From Paenibacillus phytorum (GTDB lineage: Bacteria > Bacillota > Bacilli > Paenibacillales > NBRC-103111), in the NCBI RefSeq assembly GCF_013141715.1, contig NZ_WHOA01000169.1, positions 1-62,826 on the forward strand: a DNA stretch of 62,826 bases, in the 5' to 3' direction. Numbering within the stretch: position 1 is the first letter of the stretch; each line of letters opens with the position of its first letter. The notes below the pieces were generated by a model. It did not search any database. It saw only the letters and a list, made by a program, of their open reading frames with translations, and was not told where the DNA came from. Positions 43,380 through 51,433 of the stretch are shown here, in pieces. A program made the position numbers and the translations under genes.

Positions 43380-44147
43380 ATGCCAGTAGAGAATGAAAGC
43401 AATTACCAAGCTAGTAAATATCGCACACCTGACGGCGCGCCTACAGATATCGTCATCTTTACGATTACCTCAGAAGGAAAAGGCTCAGTGAAGAAGTCGC
43501 TTCCTACTCGGGAGCTGCAAGTGTTATTGATTCAAAGAAAGCAATGGCCGTTCGAAGGCCAGTGGGCACTTCCAGGTGGGTTCTCAATGGAAACCGAAAC
43601 GATTCAAGAAAGCGCCCGGCGCGAGCTAACGGAGGAGACGGGGGTTTCGGACGTACACATTGAATATTTCAATGTGTATAGTATGCCACAGCGCGATCCT
43701 CGGGGGTGGATGATCTCGCACGCGTTTTTTGCACTTGTGCACGAACGCCATCTTGAGAAACGTCAAGCCGCTGATGATGCAGCTGATGTTCGCCTTTTCC
43801 CTATCGATGAGGCGCTGGCGATGGATCTTGCTTTTGACCATGAAATCATTATTAAAGATGCTCTTACTCAAATTCAGCAGAAGATGCTGACGACGACGAT
43901 TGCCAGAGAGTTCCTGTCCGAAGAATTCACGATGAGTGAACTGTATCAAGTCATTCAAACGGTCGTTCCGACGTTCAAGGAACGGAATTTCATTCGTAAA
44001 ATCACATCAACACAAAGTCGCAAAGGGATTATCGAAGAAGTTCTAGATCATAACGGACAGGGCAAAATGTCAAACCGTTACTCCCAGCGAGCTGCTCAGC
44101 TGTACCGATTTACCGATTATGTGCCTCAGCTGTCCATTTACAGCTAG
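43380..44147 (+). CDS. nrtR: NrtR-like Nudix transcriptional regulator of NAD metabolism
   Basis: 255 residues. The N-terminal Nudix domain has a complete Nudix box, GFSMETETIQESARRELTEE followed by TGV, with all catalytic Glu present. The C-terminal about 80 residues form a winged-helix-like segment (TMSELYQVIQTVVPTFKERN, FIRKITSTQSRKG) as in NrtR. NrtR proteins sense ADP-ribose and control NAD synthesis genes, and here pncA, nadE and pncB follow directly. Unlike many NrtR regulators with degenerate boxes, this one may also hydrolyse ADP-ribose. AGGTGA lies 12 bases before ATG. A pure hydrolase is the alternative. Confidence 0.75.
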   Translation: MPVENESNYQASKYRTPDGAPTDIVIFTITSEGKGSVKKSLPTRELQVLLIQRKQWPFEGQWALPGGFSMETETIQESARRELTEETGVSDVHIEYFNVYSMPQRDPRGWMISHAFFALVHERHLEKRQAADDAADVRLFPIDEALAMDLAFDHEIIIKDALTQIQQKMLTTTIAREFLSEEFTMSELYQVIQTVVPTFKERNFIRKITSTQSRKGIIEEVLDHNGQGKMSNRYSQRAAQLYRFTDYVPQLSIYS

Positions 44148-44161
44148 GCCTCTCTTTTCTG

Positions 44162-44201
44162 TTTTGATATTGTCTTAATAATAATATCAAATATACAATA
44201 T
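44162..44201. promoter_or_regulatory. pncA-nadE-pncB promoter with operator candidate, copy 2
   Basis: ATATCAAATATACAATAT (44184-44201) matches the site upstream of nrtR. TTTGATATT (44163-44171) and AATATCAAA (44183-44191) form a perfect inverted repeat. A promoter with -35 TTGTCT (44170) and -10 TACAAT (44194) fits inside the same region. Confidence 0.5.
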
Positions 44202-44216
44202 GAAGGAGTGTTTAGG

Positions 44217-44756
44217 ATGAGAGCTCTTATAATCATTGATTATACGGTGGATTTTGTTATTGGGAAGCTTCCTTGTGGGGAGCCGGGTGTTGCGATTGAA
44301 GCGAGAATTTGTGAAATTACAGAGCAATTTTTGGCCCAGCAGGACTTTGTGGTCATGGCCGTAGATCTCCACGATGAACAAGATCCTTTTCATCCAGAGA
44401 CGAAGTTGTTTCCTCCGCATAATATTCGCGGCACAGCGGGACGCGATTTATATGGCAAGTTGAAAACTGTACATGAGCATAATAAGAGCGAGATCTATTG
44501 GATGGACAAAACAAGATACAGCGCCTTCTGCGGCACCGAGTTGGAACTTAATTTAAGGGCAAGAGGAATTCATGAGCTGCATTTGGTAGGTGTTTGCACG
44601 GATATTTGTGTCCTGCATACAGCTGTGGATGCTTACAACAAAGGCTTCGAAATTGTTGTTCATGAAGATGCAGTCGCTAGTTTTAATCAAATGGGGCATG
44701 AATGGGCCTTACAGCATTTTCAAGGTACACTAGGGGCGAAAGTTGTTCGTGGTTAA
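44217..44756 (+). CDS. pncA: Nicotinamidase
   Basis: The 179-residue isochorismatase-fold enzyme converts nicotinamide to nicotinate. The catalytic triad is Asp8 (LIIIDYTVDF), Lys98 (MDKTRYSAF) and Cys131 (VCTDICVLHTA). The metal site is likely Asp50, His52 and His59 (VDLHDEQDPFH), with His68 nearby. ATG 44217 follows GAAGGAG. It is the first gene of the NAD salvage operon. The pairing with PncB and NadE in one operon strongly supports nicotinamidase over other isochorismatase-family hydrolases. Confidence 0.9.
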   Translation: MRALIIIDYTVDFVIGKLPCGEPGVAIEARICEITEQFLAQQDFVVMAVDLHDEQDPFHPETKLFPPHNIRGTAGRDLYGKLKTVHEHNKSEIYWMDKTRYSAFCGTELELNLRARGIHELHLVGVCTDICVLHTAVDAYNKGFEIVVHEDAVASFNQMGHEWALQHFQGTLGAKVVRG

Positions 44757-44825
44757 AGTGATAGCTGCGTTGGCAGATGAGGTATGAATCGGACAGAAAT
44801 CACGGAGAATGAGGAGATGGTGAAT

Positions 44826-45659
44826 ATGCGGAATCTTAAGCAAGAAACGATTCAAGCTTCATTATTTGTGCAGGGGAACATCGACGTGGATTACGAAATC
44901 GATCGCCGAGTAAATTTCCTCAAAGCCTATCTGATTCATACAGGAGCCAAAGGCTATGTGCTCGGGCTATCTGGAGGTCAAGACTCCACATTAACAGGTA
45001 AGTTGGCTCAAATAGCCATCAAAGAGCTGAATGCGGAAAGTAGCACTGAAACCTATCAATTCATGGCTGTAAGGCTGCCTTACGGTATCCAGAAAGATGA
45101 AGCAGATGCACAGGCTGCAATTCGTTTTATTGGGCCTAGTCGTGTCATAACGGTCAACATACAATCGGCTGTGGATGCGTCCGTACGGCAATTTGCCGAA
45201 GCTACAGGTGAGGTTTTGAGTGATTTTCACAAAGGAAATGTGAAGGCTCGTGAGCGCATGAAGGTGCAGTATGATTTGGCCGCGCACTATCAATTGCTTG
45301 TTTTGGGGACGGATCATGCGGCTGAGGCAATTACCGGATTTTTCACGAAACATGGGGATGGTGCATGCGATGTGGCTCCGATCTATGGCCTTAATAAGCG
45401 GCAAGGCAAGCTGCTGCTGAAGCAGTTGGGTTGCCCTGAACATTTGTATTTGAAAAAACCTACAGCAGATTTGGAAGATTTGAAACCAGGTCTTCCGGAT
45501 GAAGAAGCGCTGGGAGTCACTTACGATCAGTTGGATGACTACTTGGAAGGAAGCCCCCTACTCGCTTCTGCTGTGCAGAAGATTGAGGAGCGCTACGCCA
45601 TTACCGAACATAAACGCAGGGGTCCAGTAACGTGCTATGACAATTGGTGGAAAGGATGA
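44826..45659 (+). CDS. nadE: NH3-dependent NAD synthetase
   Basis: 277 residues from ATG 44826 (GAGGAG at 44811-44816); earlier in-frame ATGs have poor spacing. It is colinear with B. subtilis NadE. It shows DRRVNFLKAYL, the PP-loop GLSGGQDSTLTGKLA, VRLPYG, DFHKGNVKAR, LVLGTDHAAEAITGFFTKHG, and the ending EHKRRGPVTCYDNWWKG. There is no glutaminase domain, so ammonia is used. It catalyses deamido-NAD to NAD, the last step of the route fed by PncA and PncB. Confidence 0.97.
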   Translation: MRNLKQETIQASLFVQGNIDVDYEIDRRVNFLKAYLIHTGAKGYVLGLSGGQDSTLTGKLAQIAIKELNAESSTETYQFMAVRLPYGIQKDEADAQAAIRFIGPSRVITVNIQSAVDASVRQFAEATGEVLSDFHKGNVKARERMKVQYDLAAHYQLLVLGTDHAAEAITGFFTKHGDGACDVAPIYGLNKRQGKLLLKQLGCPEHLYLKKPTADLEDLKPGLPDEEALGVTYDQLDDYLEGSPLLASAVQKIEERYAITEHKRRGPVTCYDNWWKG

Positions 45660-45664
45660 ATCCT

Positions 45665-47107
45665 ATGAAATACGACAACTTGACGCTTCACACAGACAAA
45701 TACCAGATTAATATGATGTACGCGCATTGGCTGCAGGGCACTTATAAGCAGAAAGCTGTTTTTGAAGTATACTTCCGTAAGCTGCCTTTCGGGAGCGGAT
45801 ATGCGGTCTTCGCTGGTTTAGAGCGGGTGATTCATTACATTCAAAATCTGCATTTTGGCGATGAAGAGATCGCCTACTTGCGGACACAGGAAGAGAATTA
45901 TCGGGAGGATTTCCTGGAAGCGCTGCGCGCGTTTAAATTCGGAGGAGATTTACAAGCTGTACCGGAAGGTACACTTGTCTTCCCGAATGAGCCGCTCGTA
46001 CGCGTAGTAGCACGGATGTTCGAAGCGCAGCTGGTTGAGACGGCGATTCTCAACTTCGTGAACTATCAGACGCTTGTTGCGACGAAAGCTTCGCGGATCA
46101 AACAAGTTGCGCCGCGCGATGTGCTGCTGGAGTTCGGTACAAGACGCGCCCAGGAGGCTGACGCCGCTATCTGGGGCGCAAGAGCGGCCTATGTCGCAGG
46201 GTTTCATGCGACATCCAACCTCCGAGCCGGGATGCTGTTCGGCATCCCGACCAAAGGCACACATGCTCACGCATGGGTGCAGGCGCACGACACGGAAGAA
46301 GAAGCCTTCCGTGCTTATGCTGAGGCGCTGCCGGAGCAAGTGACGCTGCTCGTTGACACGTACGATACGCTGCGCAGCGGAGTACCGAACGCTATCAAGA
46401 CGGCGCGTCTGCTGCAGAGCCAGGGCAAGAGCATGAACGCCATTCGCCTGGATAGCGGCGATTTGGCGTATTTATCCCAGCAGGCAAGGTGCATGCTGGA
46501 TGAAGCGGGCTTTCCCGAGGTGAAGATCGTCGCATCCAATGATCTGGATGAGAACATCATCGAGGGGCTGAAAGCCCAAGATGCGAAGATCGATGTCTGG
46601 GGCGTCGGCACCCAGCTCATTACTGCAGCCGATCAACCCGCGCTGGGCGGGGTCTACAAGCTGGTGGCCCGTGAGAAGAACGGCGAATTCGTGCCGGTCA
46701 TTAAGATCTCGGGCAATCCCGAGAAAGTAACCAATCCGGGCTTCAAGGAAGCTTACCGGATCATAAACAAAAAGACAGGCAAAGCGGAAGCCGACTATTT
46801 GGCACTTCAGCATGAAGTCGATATCAAAAAGGGGGAACGCATCAAGCTGTTTGACCCCATCCACCCTTATATCTACAAATATATTGATGACTATGAAGCA
46901 ATTCCACTGCTCCAGCCCATCTTTCTCCAAGGGAAACTTGTCTATGAAGAGCCTGCGTTGGATGGCATTCGAGATTACCATGCGCAGCAGATGCAGTCCG
47001 TTTGGCCGCAGTATTTGCGTAAGCTTAATCCGGAAGTTTATCGTGTGAATTTAAGCGCGTCATTATGGAAGCTGAAGATGGATTTAATTCATGAGCATCA
47101 AGGGTAG
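45665..47107 (+). CDS. pncB: Nicotinate phosphoribosyltransferase
   Basis: 480 residues; size and motifs match Bacillus PncB: LHTDKYQINMMYAHW, YFRKLPFGSGYAVFAG, LLEFGTRRAQEADAA (phosphoribosyl-binding), GFHATSNLRAGMLFGIPTKG, TLLVDTYDT and AIRLDSGDLAYLS. It converts nicotinate and PRPP to nicotinate mononucleotide. ATG 45665 follows AAAGGA; ATG 45656 would overlap the nadE stop. NadD, needed for the middle step, is not in the window. No clear terminator follows. Confidence 0.96.
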   Translation: MKYDNLTLHTDKYQINMMYAHWLQGTYKQKAVFEVYFRKLPFGSGYAVFAGLERVIHYIQNLHFGDEEIAYLRTQEENYREDFLEALRAFKFGGDLQAVPEGTLVFPNEPLVRVVARMFEAQLVETAILNFVNYQTLVATKASRIKQVAPRDVLLEFGTRRAQEADAAIWGARAAYVAGFHATSNLRAGMLFGIPTKGTHAHAWVQAHDTEEEAFRAYAEALPEQVTLLVDTYDTLRSGVPNAIKTARLLQSQGKSMNAIRLDSGDLAYLSQQARCMLDEAGFPEVKIVASNDLDENIIEGLKAQDAKIDVWGVGTQLITAADQPALGGVYKLVAREKNGEFVPVIKISGNPEKVTNPGFKEAYRIINKKTGKAEADYLALQHEVDIKKGERIKLFDPIHPYIYKYIDDYEAIPLLQPIFLQGKLVYEEPALDGIRDYHAQQMQSVWPQYLRKLNPEVYRVNLSASLWKLKMDLIHEHQG

Positions 47108-47213
47108 CTATTGCACAAGTATGTGATCTTATTTCCAGATGTTATGATGGTTATGTGCGTTCTCTTCCAAAGAGCCGTCATACTATTATTTTCATAATGG
47201 AGGTATTATCCTA

Positions 47214-48053
47214 ATGTCATCTCAATCTAATCGAGCATTTACAGACGGAGTCACACTAAATAATGGCGTACACATGCCATGGCTGGGACTAGGCGTTTAT
47301 AAGACCAAAGAAGGTCAAGAAGTGATTGGCGCAGTGAAAACTGCTATTCAATTGGGCTATCGCAGTATAGATACAGCGGCCATTTACAAGAATGAAGATG
47401 GCGTCGGGCAAGGTCTTCGTGAAAGTGGTGTGCCGCGTGAAGAGATTTTCATAACGACCAAGGTTTGGAATGCCGACCAGGGCTATGAATCTACCCTGCA
47501 AGCGTTTGATGCTAGCCGTAAGCGGCTCGGTCTCGAAATGATTGATCTTTATCTAGTTCACTGGGCCGTATCTGCCACGTACAGAGAGACTTGGAAGGCG
47601 CTCGTTCATTTGTACAAAGAGGGATACGTCCGAGCCATTGGAGTCAGTAATTTTCAGATTCATCATTTGAAACAAGTTATTGAAGATACAGGTGTTGTTC
47701 CAGCCGTGAATCAAGTCGAGTACCATCCGGAGCTTGCGCAAAAAGAGCTTCTATCATTCACTCGTGAGAATAACATTCAGCTAGAAGCATGGAGTCCCCT
47801 CATGCAGGGGAAACTCGATCATCCCGTACTGACGCAGCTTGCTGCCAAATACGGAAAATCTCCGGCACAAATTGTGCTGCGCTGGGATATTCAGAATGGC
47901 GTTGTGACAATTCCGAAGTCAGTTACAGAGCACCGAATTCGGGAGAATGCGAATATTTTTGATTTCGAACTAAGCACAGATGATATTGCCCTTGTGGATT
48001 CGCTAAACGAAAACAAACGCATTGGTCCCGATCCTGACCATGTAACTTTCTAG
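47214..48053 (+). CDS. Aldo/keto reductase
   Basis: 279 residues, AKR5-like, close in style to B. subtilis YtbE and YvgN. The catalytic tetrad is Asp53 and Tyr58 (SIDTAAIYKNE), Lys83 (TTKVW) and His116 (LVHWA). It uses NADPH to reduce aldehydes or dicarbonyls such as methylglyoxal; the physiological substrate is not shown. GGAGG precedes ATG 47214. It is monocistronic with its own terminator. Confidence 0.93.
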   Translation: MSSQSNRAFTDGVTLNNGVHMPWLGLGVYKTKEGQEVIGAVKTAIQLGYRSIDTAAIYKNEDGVGQGLRESGVPREEIFITTKVWNADQGYESTLQAFDASRKRLGLEMIDLYLVHWAVSATYRETWKALVHLYKEGYVRAIGVSNFQIHHLKQVIEDTGVVPAVNQVEYHPELAQKELLSFTRENNIQLEAWSPLMQGKLDHPVLTQLAAKYGKSPAQIVLRWDIQNGVVTIPKSVTEHRIRENANIFDFELSTDDIALVDSLNENKRIGPDPDHVTF

Positions 48054-48062
48054 TTTTAAGTT

Positions 48063-48101
48063 GAGGAATTTCCTGTTTGGTACAGGGGTTCCTCTTTTTT
48101 T
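48063..48101 (+). terminator. Rho-independent terminator
   Basis: GAGGAA..TCCTG pairs with CAGG..TTCCTC around a short loop, followed by eight T. Confidence 0.8.
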
Positions 48102-48126
48102 TCGAATGGTTCCCTTCCCTTTCGTT

Positions 48127-48921
48127 TCATTGTAACAACGCAATCATCTGATACACCTCGCGATGATCGCCGGGGAGCAAGTAATTGGCGACTTTGAGCT
48201 GGGAGGAACCATCACCGTCCAGGAACAGCCCATCCACAAGCATTCCATTTCCAACCTGTTCTTGTACGGCTGTGCGGAACTGTTCTCCGGTGCATGGCGT
48301 TGGAGCCACGACTAGATAAACGTTGTTATTCCTGTCGTAGACGATACCTGATCGCATGCGCTTCTCGTTAATGACGGGCATCTCTTCCGCTATCGCTTGG
48401 TCCACCCATCCGTCTGGATTCGTAAGTCCCATGCTCACGCCTCCCTGCGCCCAATAATGAGCGCGATCCATCACCTTCAGCTCGTCCGCATGTTCAACGA
48501 CTTGAATGGTGAAGGTTTGAGCCTTCTCATCCCATACGAGCGTACCCCGCTTGCGGTCAATATTAAACCAGCCAGAGCCGTAATCGCCAGGTTCCCCTTT
48601 GACGGGATGATCATTAATGACAGCGATGCTAAGGAGATAGCCCTGCCAGAAAAAACCGCCATTAATCCCATTTTCCTGCCTTTCTGTCACATTGCCTGTA
48701 ATTGCTCTCAGCCCTATGTTCTGTGGCGGAGTCCGTATACTATGGAGCGTGACGCCGTTGCTAGCTTGGTGGATGCTATATTCGGAAACAGGGAGGTTTG
48801 GTGGTGGTTTCACCCTAGCATGAGTTCCCCAGATGATGGTCCATATCAAACTAGTTATCATAATAAGGAGATAGATAAGTAGGTAGGCTGCATTCATTTT
48901 TACAAGTCGTAACCTATACAT
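48127..48921 (-). CDS. Membrane-anchored phosphodiester glycosidase (NAGPA-like)
   Basis: 264 residues with an N-terminal transmembrane helix (AYLLIYLLIMITSLIWTIIW), so the catalytic part lies outside the membrane. Family motifs are GINGGFFW, GSGWFNIDRKRG, RSGIVYDRNNNVYLVVAP and VDGLFLDGDGSSQL. These proteins resemble the enzyme that uncovers mannose-6-phosphate and are found in bacteria with wall glycopolymers; the bacterial substrate is uncertain. AGGAG lies before ATG 48921. Confidence 0.82.
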   Translation of the reverse strand: MYRLRLVKMNAAYLLIYLLIMITSLIWTIIWGTHARVKPPPNLPVSEYSIHQASNGVTLHSIRTPPQNIGLRAITGNVTERQENGINGGFFWQGYLLSIAVINDHPVKGEPGDYGSGWFNIDRKRGTLVWDEKAQTFTIQVVEHADELKVMDRAHYWAQGGVSMGLTNPDGWVDQAIAEEMPVINEKRMRSGIVYDRNNNVYLVVAPTPCTGEQFRTAVQEQVGNGMLVDGLFLDGDGSSQLKVANYLLPGDHREVYQMIALLQ

Positions 48922-48992
48922 GGGGCAACTCCTATTCTCTTATATCTGATCCTTTCTATGATTCTATGAAATTATATTTTGAATTATGCTTG

Positions 48993-49050
48993 TAAATAAA
49001 AAAACAGTTGAGCGGGAGAATATGGATCCCGTGCAACCGTTTATTTTTAC
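48993..49050. terminator. Bidirectional terminator-like hairpin, orphan
   Basis: AACAGTTG (49003-49010) plus CGGG pairs with CCCG plus CAACCGTT (49034-49041). There are T-runs on both sides, but no gene ends nearby on the plus strand. Confidence 0.55.
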
Positions 49051-49127
49051 AGATAAGAATTTATATGCTTTGGGGTTGTCCCATAAGGCGTTCATCTTTA
49101 GGCTGCCTCTGTTTTCACTGTTGCACT

Positions 49128-49258
49128 ACATGGAAAACCTACTGTTAATTTGGGTGTTTTTTCATAAAAAGCTAGTTTACATGGAAAATCTCCCGTTATT
49201 TCTGATATTTTCTCGCTGAATAGTGATTCCCCCCTAAATTAGAGGGAGGTTTTCCAGT
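49128..49258. repeat. Intergenic repeat family A (two direct and one inverted copy)
   Basis: ACATGGAAAACCTACTGTTA (from 49128) and ACATGGAAAATCTCCCGTTA (from 49179) are direct copies. The plus-strand block 49231-49258 is an inverted copy (its complement contains TGGAAAACCTCCCTCTAAT). The whole 48.9-49.45 kb stretch has no convincing gene, only a short stop-bounded frame without a start at about 49242-49416. Confidence 0.6.
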
Positions 49259-49457
49259 TAGATGACCGTTTAGAGCAATTAACGCCTAATGAACTGGAGG
49301 AATTCCTGTTAGATTTCGCTCCGTATCGAAACAAAATAGAGGCTGCTCGCTTGGTTATTAACCTTTTGAGTCAGCCTCTTATTTATTTGAGTTGGGAGAA
49401 AGGTCGAAATACATGAACTTGAAGGATAATTGATTGGATTATATCCAATGATGTCTC

Positions 49458-49769
49458 ATGACATCGATATTAACCGTAGGGAAATTGAAGGAGCGCTATC
49501 TCGTGGACCGGATCGCGGAGTATGTGAAGCGCATTGGGCCGTATGCCAAGGTGCAGATGATAAAGGTGCCGGACGATAAGGCACCGGAGAGCATGAGCCC
49601 TGCTGAGGAGCAGCAGGTGCGTATGAAGGAGAGCAATCAGCTGGCCTTCGTGATCTGCGGCTTGCTGGAGCTATCGAGCGAGCTGCCGCACAAGCTGATG
49701 CGGTTGGTGCTGGTGGGGCAGGTTTATCGCGTGATGCGGATAAATCGCGGGGAACCGTACCATAAGTAA
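49458..49769 (+). pseudogene. rlmH: Decayed rlmH with in-frame deletions
   Basis: The frame starts TVGKLKERYLVDRIAEYVKR and ends LMRLVLVGQVYRVMRINRGE then PYHK, clearly the two ends of the ribosomal methyltransferase RlmH. It has 103 residues instead of about 159. The central stretch (about 40 residues after EEQQVRMKE) is missing. The SAM-binding VIGGSLGLS is changed to VICGLLELS, and a second gap removes the segment before LPHKLMRL. It is unlikely to be active; an intact rlmH should exist elsewhere. The 3' end of rlmH is the classic attachment site of SCC elements, and its last codons recur at 54067-54086. Confidence 0.85.
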
Positions 49770-49776
49770 GGGCTAA
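49749..49776. other. Left rlmH 3'-end repeat (attachment-site-like)
   Basis: The last codons of the rlmH remnant plus seven bases, with core TACCATAAGTAAGG, recur 4.3 kb downstream in the same orientation. TACCATAA corresponds to the TATCATAA core of SCC attachment sites. Confidence 0.5.
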
Positions 49777-50095
49777 ATTTTTTGGCAGTAACCCCTTATC
49801 TTTCGTTGCATCGAACATATTTGCCGGGAAAGAAGGGAGGGCTGGATAAAAACGCAAGACAGCTTCGCAGGGCCTACGTTCCTTTTGCGAGCAAGCTAGG
49901 CGAGGATGGTAGAGCTGTCCGGCTTGAAACTATATCCGGCTCTTCTTCGATTCTTATACCTTCTGCAGCCCGCGTCTCGCAATTTCACCGCTCTGCGCCA
50001 CCGACGGCAAGCTCCTGCTAACTCGCTTGCTAAGCTATCCGATCAACTCCACCAGAACATTACCATTTTTAAAGTATAAGTAAATGCACTATTCA

Positions 50096-50123
50096 AGGTG
50101 AAGCTTAGGCTTCATCCTTTTTG
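50096..50123 (+). terminator. Terminator-like hairpin, orphan
   Basis: GGTGAAGC (50097-50104), loop TTAG and GCTTCATC (50109-50116), then CTTTTTG. No gene ends directly upstream. Confidence 0.6.
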
Positions 50124-50212
50124 TTATCTGAGGAGCTGTGGAAATATTTTGCAAATTACACTAAAGGGGAATCTCCATACGATAAGATTCTTCTTTTTTA
50201 GTTCTCATTTAC

Positions 50213-50240
50213 TTGAAAATGATTAGAAGCAAAGTATATA
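50213..50240 (+). promoter_or_regulatory. Putative promoter of the binding-protein/kinase pair
   Basis: -35 TTGAAA (50213-50218), a 16-base spacer and -10 TATATA (50235-50240). Confidence 0.4.
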
Positions 50241-50335
50241 AGTGCAGGAATTTGTTGAGAAGTATCAAATACTATATATTGTCTAATGTTTAATGTCGAA
50301 GGGTTAATGAATATGTTATAAATGGGGACGTTACG

Positions 50336-51421
50336 ATGAAGAAACGGAAATTAATAATAGTAATTATTTCGATTATGATATTAGCAGCTGTAGGAGTAAC
50401 GTACTCTTATATAACGAGACCGATAAAGATAGGGGTTATTATTCCTATCCAGTCGCCTCTTGGTAATGAAGAGAATCTTTTTGTACGTTATTATAGAGAC
50501 GCACATCCAAAGATTGGACAAAGACCTGTAGAGTTGCTAATCGAAAACAATGTGGAAACAGAGAAAGAAATAAAGACTGCATATGAAGAAATGAAAAATA
50601 AGGGAGCCTCGATCATTATAGGCGGTGTCACTAGTGAAGAAGGGAAATGGCTCTCTGAACAATCCGCTATGTACGATTTGCCGACATTCGGAATTACAGC
50701 TTCTACAGCACTATTAAAAGATAAGAAGGATGCATTCTTCAGGTTTGTTCCTACGAATGATCTGCAAGCCGAACTTGTCGCAAAGTATTATAGTAAACTA
50801 GGAAAGAAAAAGCTTGTGCTGATAACGGATATTAAAAATAAATCCTATGTGGAACCTTTTGCAAAAGTAATCACAGAAAAATTTAATGGGAAAGTTGTGA
50901 ATGTTCCTTTCCGTGCCGATGAAGAAACGTATAACAAAATAGTAAGTAATAATCCAGATTCTGTATTTTGTATTCTCCAGGCTAAGGATGTAATCGATGT
51001 TATTAATAATTTGAAGGCAAAGCACCCTGAAATTAAAATAGGTTCGTCTTCGTGGGGTTCAGCAGAAATTTTATCGATGTATTCGAGCCCAGTATTAGAT
51101 GGAGTGTTGTTATTTTCAGGCAGTTCAAAAATAATTGGAGAAAAATTCAAAACTGAAATTTCTAATTTTCAAAGTAAATACGACATAGAAGCTACAAAAG
51201 GTACAAATTATGCTGCATCCGTTATAAAAGCGATTTATCGCGGCATAGAAGCTGTGGGAGATTCCAATGAAGCATTAAAAAAGTACTTTGAAACACCTCG
51301 TGACTACGAGACCGCCTATGGAAAAACACAGCTAAATGAGTATGGGGATACTTTGCTTAATAATATGATTGTAATGGTGACCACAGAAGGTAAAGTATCC
51401 AATGAAGAGATTTTGAAATAA
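50336..51421 (+). CDS. Membrane-anchored periplasmic-binding-type receptor (Peripla_BP_6-like)
   Basis: 361 residues. The N-terminus is a single transmembrane anchor (LIIVIISIMILAAVGVTYSY) without a lipobox Cys. A branched-chain-amino-acid-type binding fold follows (IKIGVIIPIQSPLG, ASIIIGGVTSEEGKWLSEQS, FFRFVPTNDLQAELVAKYY, GTNYAASVIKAIYRGIEAV). No permease or ATPase is nearby; instead a histidine kinase starts 12 bases later. A role as ligand-sensing co-receptor is therefore more likely than transport (inference). The gene is clearly more AT-rich than the surroundings. GGGGACG precedes ATG 50336. Confidence 0.85.
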   Translation: MKKRKLIIVIISIMILAAVGVTYSYITRPIKIGVIIPIQSPLGNEENLFVRYYRDAHPKIGQRPVELLIENNVETEKEIKTAYEEMKNKGASIIIGGVTSEEGKWLSEQSAMYDLPTFGITASTALLKDKKDAFFRFVPTNDLQAELVAKYYSKLGKKKLVLITDIKNKSYVEPFAKVITEKFNGKVVNVPFRADEETYNKIVSNNPDSVFCILQAKDVIDVINNLKAKHPEIKIGSSSWGSAEILSMYSSPVLDGVLLFSGSSKIIGEKFKTEISNFQSKYDIEATKGTNYAASVIKAIYRGIEAVGDSNEALKKYFETPRDYETAYGKTQLNEYGDTLLNNMIVMVTTEGKVSNEEILK

Positions 51422-51433
51422 GGAGAAACTGCC

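Larger units (their letters stand above)
49777..50335. other. Gene-poor stretch at the left edge of the AT-rich island
   Basis: Bases 49777-50040 are GC-rich with frames on both strands that show no recognisable protein; they may be decayed coding sequence. After 50041 the sequence becomes AT-rich and holds a terminator-like hairpin and a promoter for the binding-protein gene. Confidence 0.4.

Noticed and set aside
48986..49219. 77-codon plus-strand frame
   Set aside because: It spans a bidirectional terminator and two copies of an intergenic repeat, so the frame is probably accidental.
49782..50021. 79-codon frame behind the rlmH relic
   Set aside because: No ribosome site, no recognisable domain and poor protein character; at most decayed coding sequence.
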